Shown here piece by piece: positions 58,205 to 64,000 of a stretch of DNA of 64,000 bases. This stretch comes from Rhodococcus sp. HM1. GTDB taxonomy: Bacteria; Actinomycetota; Actinomycetes; Mycobacteriales; Mycobacteriaceae. The DNA is taken from NCBI RefSeq assembly GCF_023218075.1, contig NZ_JALPTB010000001.1, positions 171,844 through 235,843 on the forward strand. Direction: 5' to 3'. The number at the start of each line of letters is the position of its first letter. Positions within the stretch are counted from its first letter, which is position 1. The notes under the pieces are model-generated. The model made no database searches. It had not been told where the DNA came from and was given only the letters and a program-made list of their open reading frames with translations. The position numbers and the translations under genes are program-made.

Positions 58205-58783
58205 GTGCGTACGAACACCGAGCCCTCGGGACCACCGCTGCGGGCACTCGCGATGGTGCTGATCTCGCTGGCGATCCTGTTCGGAGGCATCGGCCTGGCG
58301 TCCCTGGGCGGTTCCGACTCGGAGAGCGCGGCGCCGCCGGCGACCGAACCGGCCGCGGCCCCTGCGACGTCGACCACCGTGTCTCCGGCCAGGGCGGCTG
58401 CTGCCCCCACCACGACCGTCGCTGCTCCGACGACCACCGCCGCGCGGGCGACGACCGCGACGCCTGCCTCCACGGGCGCGTCGTCGCTGATCGAGCTCGC
58501 GCCCCAGTCGGCCACCCCGGTGCGGGTGTTCAACAACAGTGAGATCGCGGGCCTCGCCGCGCAGACCGCGAGCCTGCTCGAGGACGACGGGTTCGTCATC
58601 AGCGAGACCGGCAACTACAGCGACGGGCTGATCGCCACGACCTCCGTGTACTACGGAACCGGTGCCGGCGAACGCGAGACCGCCGAAGCCGTCGCCGAAG
58701 CGCTCGGCGTGACCGCGCAGCCGCGTTTCGAGGGAATCGCGGACTCCTCGCCCGGTGTCATCGTCATCGTGACCTCGCAATGA
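58205..58783 (+). CDS. LytR C-terminal-domain membrane protein (Rv0431-like)
   Basis: A 192-residue protein with one N-terminal transmembrane helix (LAMVLISLAILFGGIGLAS), a Thr/Ala/Pro linker and a LytR_C domain (VRVFNNSEIAGLAAQTASLLEDDGF to VIVIVTS). It corresponds to Rv0431. A TATGGT hexamer 6-7 nt before GTG 58205 decides that start over ATG 58193, which is inside the hexamer. Confidence 0.86.
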   Translation: MRTNTEPSGPPLRALAMVLISLAILFGGIGLASLGGSDSESAAPPATEPAAAPATSTTVSPARAAAAPTTTVAAPTTTAARATTATPASTGASSLIELAPQSATPVRVFNNSEIAGLAAQTASLLEDDGFVISETGNYSDGLIATTSVYYGTGAGERETAEAVAEALGVTAQPRFEGIADSSPGVIVIVTSQ

Positions 58784-58842
58784 GGGCGATTCGGGCCCGG
58801 TTATGATCGAGTGACTTTCCGGCATTCCGAAGGAGCGGTTTG

Positions 58843-59475
58843 ATGGCCTCGAGTTCCACCCGTCGCATGTCCTGGCGTGCGCTCGCCCCGATCGTCGCGA
58901 TCGCCGCGGTGGGCCTGAGCGCCTGCAGCAACAGCCAGGAACCGTCCGACGTCGTCGGCACCACCCCGCCGGTGTGGACCGGTTCGCCGGCACCCGAAGC
59001 CGGTGCCCACGGCGAAACCCACGGAACCGCCACCAGTGGTGAGGCCGCCGCCGGGACCGAGACGCTGACCGCGACGCTGAAGACCCCCACCGGCGAGGAT
59101 GCGGGCACCGTCGAGTTCGCCGGCCACGGCGACGGTGTCGAGGTGACGCTCGAGCTCGAGGGTCTTCCCGCCGGCTACCGCGGTGTGCACGTGCACGCCA
59201 TCGGCAAGTGCGAACCCAACTCCACCGCCCCGACCGGCGGCGAGCCCGGCAACTTCCTCTCCGCCGGTGGGCACCTGCAGGCGCCCGGCCACACCGCCGT
59301 TCCGGAGAGCGGCGACCTCGGCGCGTTCGTCGTCACCGAGGACGGCACCGCCGCGGCCACCGTCACCACCACGGCCTTCACGATCGACGATCTCCAGGGT
59401 CCGGAGGGCACGTCCGTCGTCGTGCACGAGGAAACCGCAGGCGGCGCGCGCCTCGCGTGCGGCGTGATCGGCTGA
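58843..59475 (+). CDS. sodC: Copper/zinc superoxide dismutase lipoprotein
   Basis: A 210-residue exported SOD. The lipobox is GLSAC; after a linker the Greek-key barrel has GVHVHAIGKCEP (two Cu His and a disulfide Cys), SAGGHLQAPGH, SGDLGAFVV, and VVVHEE (Cu His) with LACGVIG (second disulfide Cys). The loop between the last two blocks is much shorter than in M. tuberculosis SodC. It removes external superoxide. AAGGAG precedes ATG 58843, and the gene ends at a strong terminator. Confidence 0.92.
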   Translation: MASSSTRRMSWRALAPIVAIAAVGLSACSNSQEPSDVVGTTPPVWTGSPAPEAGAHGETHGTATSGEAAAGTETLTATLKTPTGEDAGTVEFAGHGDGVEVTLELEGLPAGYRGVHVHAIGKCEPNSTAPTGGEPGNFLSAGGHLQAPGHTAVPESGDLGAFVVTEDGTAAATVTTTAFTIDDLQGPEGTSVVVHEETAGGARLACGVIG

Positions 59476-59512
59476 TCGGCCTCCGCGTAACGGGATTCAC
59501 AGCAAAACCCCT

Positions 59513-59555
59513 CACAGCGCCCCCGCGACCGGCTCTCGGTCGCGGGGGCGCTGTG
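59513..59555 (+). terminator. sodC terminator
   Basis: A perfect 19-bp stem (59513-59531 with 59537-59555) and a 5-nt loop, 38 nt after the sodC stop. The next gene starts within about 15 nt of its 3' side, so that gene must have its promoter within or directly after the hairpin. Confidence 0.8.
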
Positions 59556-59556
59556 G

Positions 59557-60690
59557 TTGGATTTGAGTGTGTCTGTCGAGTTTCCCGGTTCGCCGCGTCC
59601 CACGCTCGGTGTGGAATGGGAGATCGCGCTGGTCGACAAGTCGACGCGGGATCTGTCGAACACCGCTGCGGTCGTCTTCGACGCGGTCGAGTCCGAAGCC
59701 GGGCAGACTCCCCGGCTGACGAAGGAGTTCCTGCGCAACACCGTCGAGCTGGTGACGGACGTGCACGACACCGTCGCCGAGGCCGTCGACGATCTGTCCG
59801 AGTCGCTCGATCTGCTCCGGACCGCCGCGGACCCGCTGGGGGTCGACCTGATGTGCGCGGGCACGCATCCCTTCGCCCAGTGGTCCGACCAGGTGGTGAC
59901 CCGCACGCCGGACTACGACGAGATGATCGACCGCACCCGCTGGTGGGGACGTCAGATGCTCATCTGGGGTGTGCACGTCCACGTCGGTATCTCGTCGGCG
60001 GAGAAGGTCGTCCCGATCCTCAACGCGATGCTCGTGAAGTACCCGCACCTGTTGGCGTTGTCCGCGTCGTCGCCGATCTGGGCCGGACTCGACACCGGAT
60101 ACGCGAGCAACCGGGCGCTGATGTTCCAGCAGTTGCCCACCGCGGGGCTGCCCTACCACTTCGCGAACTGGGCCCAGTACGAGTCGTTCATCGAGGACCA
60201 GCTCAAGTCCGGGGTCATCAGCAAGCCGGGCGGCATGCACTGGGACATCCGGCCCTCACCGAAGTGGGGGACCCTCGAGGTTCGCGTGTTCGACGGCATC
60301 ACCAACCGCGCCGAGTTGGCCGCCCTGGTGGCGCTGGTGCACTCCCTCGTCGTGTACTTCGACGAATGCCTCGAACGCGGCGAGGAACTGCCGACGCTCC
60401 AGCCGTGGCACGTCAAGGAGAACAAGTGGCGGGCCGCACGGTACGGGCTCGAGGCCGAGGTGATCCTCGACCCGGTCTGCCACGAGAGACTCGTCACCGA
60501 CGACCTGCACGATCTGCTCGAACAACTGACCCCGACCGCGGTGCGGCTTGGCTGCGCCGACGAATTGGCGCGCGTCGCCGACATTCCCGTCAAGGGCGCG
60601 TCCTACCAGCGGCAACGCCGTGTCGCGGAGGCCACCGGCGGCGATCTCTGTGCGGTCGTCGATCTGCTCGTGGACGAGCTGCGTCAGTGA
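59557..60690 (+). CDS. YbdK-type carboxylate-amine ligase (Rv0433-like)
   Basis: A 377-residue glutamate-cysteine-ligase-2 family enzyme. PTLGVEWEIALVDKSTRDLS holds the metal-binding Glu, RWWGRQMLIWGVHVHVGI the central core, and HWDIRPSPKWGTLEVRVFDG the nucleotide/metal site. It forms an amide between a carboxylate and an amine using ATP; E. coli YbdK makes gamma-glutamylcysteine weakly. The start is uncertain: TTG 59557 or GTG 59569, both squeezed against the sodC terminator. Confidence 0.88.
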   Translation: MDLSVSVEFPGSPRPTLGVEWEIALVDKSTRDLSNTAAVVFDAVESEAGQTPRLTKEFLRNTVELVTDVHDTVAEAVDDLSESLDLLRTAADPLGVDLMCAGTHPFAQWSDQVVTRTPDYDEMIDRTRWWGRQMLIWGVHVHVGISSAEKVVPILNAMLVKYPHLLALSASSPIWAGLDTGYASNRALMFQQLPTAGLPYHFANWAQYESFIEDQLKSGVISKPGGMHWDIRPSPKWGTLEVRVFDGITNRAELAALVALVHSLVVYFDECLERGEELPTLQPWHVKENKWRAARYGLEAEVILDPVCHERLVTDDLHDLLEQLTPTAVRLGCADELARVADIPVKGASYQRQRRVAEATGGDLCAVVDLLVDELRQ

Positions 60691-60739
60691 CGCAGACCGT
60701 GGTTCGGAGCACATTCGTCTCACCTTTACCATTCTCCGA

Positions 60740-62077
60740 GTGTCGATCACGGAAACCCCACCCGGCGAACGGAAACCGGGTCACCGCGCCCACTGGTTCG
60801 TGCCGTTCGCGCTCACCGGTGCAGTCGCCGGAATCCTGATCGCCGAGGTCGTGGCGCGGCAGGCCGGATTCCCCGGGCCGCTGCCGGGTCTGGTCGGTGA
60901 CGTGGTCGGAGTTCCGAAGTCCGCGTCGGTGCCGTGGGCGGGCCTGGTCCTGGCGATGGTGGGGCTGACCGTGCGCGATCGCCGACGGGCCATCGGTGCC
61001 GCGGTCCTGATCGACGGGGCATTCCTCGCCGTACGAGTCCTGACGGACGGGCCGATCACCGTCGGCAACGGGCCGACGATCGTGCTCGCCCTGCTGGCGC
61101 TCTACGCGGCGGCCACGATGAGCGGTGAGACCCGGCGCGGTGCGCTGCGCGGGATCGGGCTCGGGATGCTGCTGGTGCTGTCGGTGAAGATCGGGGACGC
61201 GTGGCTCGAACTCACCGTGCTCGCCGGCCCCGAGGTGCTCGACGAATACGTCCAGCTCGCCGATCATGCGCTGGGCAACCCGTCGTGGCTTGCCGGGCAG
61301 ATCCTGAACGAGCTCGGTGGCGGCGCCTACGCGGTGCTGCACTGGGTGTACATCGAACTGCCCGTCGCCGCGATCGTCGTCGCCGTCTACCAATTGCGGA
61401 ACGTCGGGGGCGGCCGCCCGTGGCCGGCGCACCACCTCGTGCGCACGTTCCTGCTGATCGGTCTGATCGGGCCGCTGTGTTATGTGCTGTTCCCCGTAGT
61501 CGGACCGGTTTTCGCGTTCGGCGACAGCGGCAGCGGCTGGCAGGTCGCCGACGCCTGGCCGACGTGGGCCCCGCTGAACATGCTGCCCGCGCCGATCCCG
61601 TTCGACGACGAAACGCCCCGCAACTGCATGCCCAGCCTGCACACCGCGTGGGCGACGGCCCTGTTCCTGCATTCGCGCAGCGGCCCGAGATGGTTGCGAT
61701 GGATGGGCGCGGCCTGGCTGGCGTGCACCCTCGCCGCGACCCTCGGCTTCGGCTACCACTACGGCGTCGACCTGGTCACCGGCGCGGTGCTGTGCCTGAC
61801 CCTCGAATCGGCGCTCCGCGACCCGGACCGCGGGTGGGGATCGTTCCGGATCCGGCTCGTCGCCGGCGGCACGTTGCTCATCGTCGCGCAACTCGCCGCC
61901 TACCGGTACCTGCCCGACGTCATGGCCGCGCACGCACTGATCGCCGGGCCGTTGCTGCTCGCCTCACTCGTCGCGATGATCGTCGCCTTCCGTGCGACGT
62001 TCCGCGCTCAGGACTCGTTCGGCCAGACCCCGTCGTCGGAATCGATCAGTCCGTCGCGGCCCAGCTGCTCGCGATAG
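60740..62077 (+). CDS. PAP2-superfamily membrane phosphatase/transferase
   Basis: A 445-residue integral membrane protein with about ten helices. The second PAP2 motif reads PRNCMPSLHTAWAT (catalytic His), and the third is GYHYGVDLVTG; the layout fits the inositolphosphotransferase (Aur1/Ipt1)-like PAP2 group acting on lipid phosphates. TACCAT 7 nt before GTG 60740 supports a leaderless start. Its 3' end overlaps the reverse mnhG gene by 70 nt. Confidence 0.83.
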   Translation: MSITETPPGERKPGHRAHWFVPFALTGAVAGILIAEVVARQAGFPGPLPGLVGDVVGVPKSASVPWAGLVLAMVGLTVRDRRRAIGAAVLIDGAFLAVRVLTDGPITVGNGPTIVLALLALYAAATMSGETRRGALRGIGLGMLLVLSVKIGDAWLELTVLAGPEVLDEYVQLADHALGNPSWLAGQILNELGGGAYAVLHWVYIELPVAAIVVAVYQLRNVGGGRPWPAHHLVRTFLLIGLIGPLCYVLFPVVGPVFAFGDSGSGWQVADAWPTWAPLNMLPAPIPFDDETPRNCMPSLHTAWATALFLHSRSGPRWLRWMGAAWLACTLAATLGFGYHYGVDLVTGAVLCLTLESALRDPDRGWGSFRIRLVAGGTLLIVAQLAAYRYLPDVMAAHALIAGPLLLASLVAMIVAFRATFRAQDSFGQTPSSESISPSRPSCSR

Positions 62078-62346
62078 GCGACCCGGCCGACGCGATGTGC
62101 GATGACCGGCGCGGTGAGCACCATGAACATGCCGGCCAGTGCCAGCATCCAGATGTCGATGTTGCCGCGCAGGATCAGCATCGCGCCGCCCAGCACGAAC
62201 AACAACCCGATCACCTGCGGTTTCGTCGCCGGGTGCATGCGGGAGAGGGTGTCGCGGAAGCGGAGGATGCCGATCGCGGCGGTCAGTGAGATGACCGAAC
62301 CGATGAGGATCAGGATGTGGGCGACGAGCTCGAGAGCTGTGTTCAT
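62008..62346 (-). CDS. mnhG: Na+/H+ antiporter subunit G
   Basis: A 112-residue MnhG/MrpG subunit with three helices (VAHILILIGSVISLTAAIGILRF, then FRDTLSRMHPATKPQVIG, the family signature). Part of the multi-subunit cation/proton antiporter. Last gene of the reverse mnh operon; it overlaps mnhF by 4 nt. Confidence 0.9.
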   Translation of the reverse strand: MNTALELVAHILILIGSVISLTAAIGILRFRDTLSRMHPATKPQVIGLLFVLGGAMLILRGNIDIWMLALAGMFMVLTAPVIAHRVGRVAYREQLGRDGLIDSDDGVWPNES

Positions 62347-62603
62347 CGGTCGTCACGCACCCGGAAGCGGGCGACCGAGACCGAACCGAGGAACCCGACC
62401 AGCGCGAGCGCCACGATCGCCGGTGCGATCGTCGTGTCCCGGGTGTACACGGCCCACAGGGCCAGTCCGCACATCGCGATGGCGAGGATCGCGTCCACCG
62501 CCACCAGGCGGTCCAGGGACGTCGGGCCGGCCAGCACCCGAAGGGTGGTCAGCAGTGCGGAGATCAGCAGCAGAACCCCGCTTACGGTCAGTATCGTCGT
62601 CAT
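62343..62603 (-). CDS. mnhF: Na+/H+ antiporter subunit F
   Basis: An 86-residue MnhF/MrpF subunit with three helices; RVLAGPTSLDRLVAVDAI is the conserved block including the functional Asp. ATG 62603 overlaps the mnhE stop (ATGA). Confidence 0.9.
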   Translation of the reverse strand: MTTILTVSGVLLLISALLTTLRVLAGPTSLDRLVAVDAILAIAMCGLALWAVYTRDTTIAPAIVALALVGFLGSVSVARFRVRDDR

Positions 62604-63154
62604 GACGTTCCCTCCCAGGAACTCTTCCACGCGCTGGGCTGCCAGTCGACGTCCCGCTCGAACGTGTGGATGAGCAGCCGCTCGATGCGCCGCGCCGAGC
62701 GGTAGAAGTCGGCGACCGCCTTGTCGGTGCTCACGTCCAGAACGTGCACGTACATGATCCGGCGGGCCTGATCGATCTCGAGGACCATGGTGCCGGGAAT
62801 GTTGTTCATGATGTCCGTCCACAGCGTGAGCACCATGTCGGACTTGATGGTCAGCCGGCAGCGCAGCACCCCCGTCACCGGGGGAGGGGACGGCCGGATC
62901 GCGAGCCACGCGACCGCGATCGTCGACCGGATCGATTCGACGAAGATCACCACCGCCAGGTAGGCGGCCGATCCCAGGTGCACGCGACCTTCGACGGGCA
63001 CTCGCGGCAGCGGCAGCACCACCGAGACGACGACCGCGATCACGGCGCCGCCGACCACGTTCGCCACGCTGAAGTTGCCCCACAGCAGCACCCAGACGAG
63101 CGTCATCCAGCCCAGCACGAACAGGCGCAGGACGTTCGATCGTTTCATCGTCAT
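62600..63154 (-). CDS. mnhE: Na+/H+ antiporter subunit E
   Basis: A 184-residue MnhE/MrpE subunit. WMTLVWVLLWGNFSVANVVGG begins the membrane part, and after the helices DMVLTLWTDIMNNIPGTMVLEID and MYVHVLDV form the typical soluble tail, here extended by about 20 residues. It overlaps mnhD and mnhF by 4 nt each. Confidence 0.9.
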   Translation of the reverse strand: MTMKRSNVLRLFVLGWMTLVWVLLWGNFSVANVVGGAVIAVVVSVVLPLPRVPVEGRVHLGSAAYLAVVIFVESIRSTIAVAWLAIRPSPPPVTGVLRCRLTIKSDMVLTLWTDIMNNIPGTMVLEIDQARRIMYVHVLDVSTDKAVADFYRSARRIERLLIHTFERDVDWQPSAWKSSWEGTS

Positions 63155-64000
63155 CGCGGGCCTCCCAGTACGGCCTCGATGTACACGGAGCGGTCCATCA
63201 GGTTTGCGGCGGCCCGTTCGCTGATGTCGAGCAGTGGTCCGGCGAACACCGTCAGCGCCAACCCGACCGCGACCAGGCCGGCGGTCGGGACGAGCATCGC
63301 GAGCGGCATCTTTCCGACGTCGGCGCGTTCGTCGAACGCGATGTCCTCGGAGGATTCATCGATCAGCGCCGACGGCGCGACATCGGCGAGGTCCCCTTCG
63401 GGGGCGTCGGCGCGGGCCCGCCAGAACGCCTTCGACCAGACGCGGGCGATGACGTACAGCGTCAGCAGGCTGGTGACGGTGCCGCCCGCCACCAGCAGCC
63501 ACGCCAGCGCCGACCCGTCCTCGGCGCCGGCCTGCAGCAACGCGATCTTGCCGATGAACCCGGAGAACGGGGGGATGCCGCCGAGATTCAGGCCCGGTAT
63601 CAGGAACAGGACGGCCAGCAGGGGGCTGGCCAGGGCGAGGCCACCGAGCCGTCGCAGCGACGCCGAACCGGCCTGCCGCTCGATCAGACCGACCACGAGG
63701 AACAGGGTGGTCTGCACGAGGATGTGGTGCGCCACGTAGTACACCGCGCCGGTCATGCCCATCTCCGTCGACAGCCCCACGCCGAAGATCATGTATCCGA
63801 TGTGACTGACGAGCGTGAACGACAGTAGACGCTTGATGTCGTTCTGTGCGATGGCACCGAGGATGCCGATGAGCATCGTCAGCAGACCCGCGATCAGCAG
63901 CACGTTGTCGAGTTCACCGCCGGGGAACAGCAGCGTGTGGGCGCGGATGATGGCGTACACACCGACCTTCGTGAGCAGGCCCGCGAACACGGCGGTGACG
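63151..64000 (-). CDS. mnhD: Na+/H+ antiporter subunit D (5' part beyond the window)
   Basis: The C-terminal 280 or so residues of a MnhD/MrpD-type proton-translocating subunit related to NADH dehydrogenase ND4. FAGLLTKVGVYAIIRAHTLLF and DIKRLLSFTLVSHIGYMIFG carry the conserved Lys, and ILVQTTLFLVVGLIE follows. The gene runs off the window end. A late Asp/Glu-rich cytoplasmic loop separates the last two helices. Confidence 0.92.
   Translation of the reverse strand, partial: VTAVFAGLLTKVGVYAIIRAHTLLFPGGELDNVLLIAGLLTMLIGILGAIAQNDIKRLLSFTLVSHIGYMIFGVGLSTEMGMTGAVYYVAHHILVQTTLFLVVGLIERQAGSASLRRLGGLALASPLLAVLFLIPGLNLGGIPPFSGFIGKIALLQAGAEDGSALAWLLVAGGTVTSLLTLYVIARVWSKAFWRARADAPEGDLADVAPSALIDESSEDIAFDERADVGKMPLAMLVPTAGLVAVGLALTVFAGPLLDISERAAANLMDRSVYIEAVLGGPR

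Overview
The window is chromosomal DNA of a high-GC, mycolic-acid-containing actinobacterium, most likely a Rhodococcus. The evidence is two MspA-type outer-membrane porins, an F420-dependent glucose-6-phosphate dehydrogenase, a rubredoxin-type PknG kinase with GlnH/GlnX, and a gene order from about 36 kb to 60.7 kb that follows the Mycobacterium tuberculosis Rv0407-Rv0433 order (recalled, not searched). Species cannot be fixed from the sequence alone. No tRNA, rRNA, CRISPR array or prophage was seen.

Layout. 1-4.0 kb: tail of a membrane protein, fprA (reverse), a small anchored protein, and a rhodanese-metZ pair. 4.0-8.3 kb: a cobalamin riboswitch and an overlapping btuF-btuC-btuD operon ending in a metallo-beta-lactamase/CobU fusion. 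8.3-12.8 kb: a four-gene SipW/TasA-like export locus made of a major exported protein, an archaeal-type signal peptidase, a large surface protein with an acidic stalk, and a lipoprotein paralogue. 12.8-15.5 kb: a decayed DUF559-like gene and two tandem MspA porins behind a long leader with a Crp/GlxR-type site. 15.5-18.6 kb: a HAD phosphatase, an AvrD homologue flanked by gene fragments, and a TSUP transporter.

18.7-34.2 kb looks like a sulfur-scavenging block. A 25-codon, cysteine-containing leader peptide precedes a polar-amino-acid ABC importer, a sarcosine-oxidase-like enzyme and an acetyltransferase. After a SpoIIAA-like gene and a TnpB relic comes a Dpp-type ABC importer coupled to three flavin-dependent (LLM) monooxygenases and a DUF1684 protein. 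34.2-36 kb holds a cupin, a protein made of exact nine-residue repeats, and an RDD membrane protein.

36-60.7 kb is the conserved core: fgd, pta-ackA, pknG-glnH-glnX, mutT3 (with an extra NYN-like domain), divergent thiE and a TPP-riboswitch-led thiOSG operon, an lpqL-like peptidase, thiD, xthA, a GNAT, def, a DUF3263 gene, a LytR_C gene, sodC and a carboxylate-amine ligase. An ABC exporter and a TetR/enoyl-CoA-hydratase pair are inserted within it. A PAP2 protein and a reverse mnhDEFG antiporter operon (mnhD cut by the window end) finish the window.

Two patterns recur. Many starts sit 6-8 nt after a TANNNT -10 hexamer, indicating leaderless mRNAs, and most operons are tightly packed with GTGA/ATGA overlaps. 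The least explained locus is the SipW/TasA-like set at 8.6-12.8 kb.
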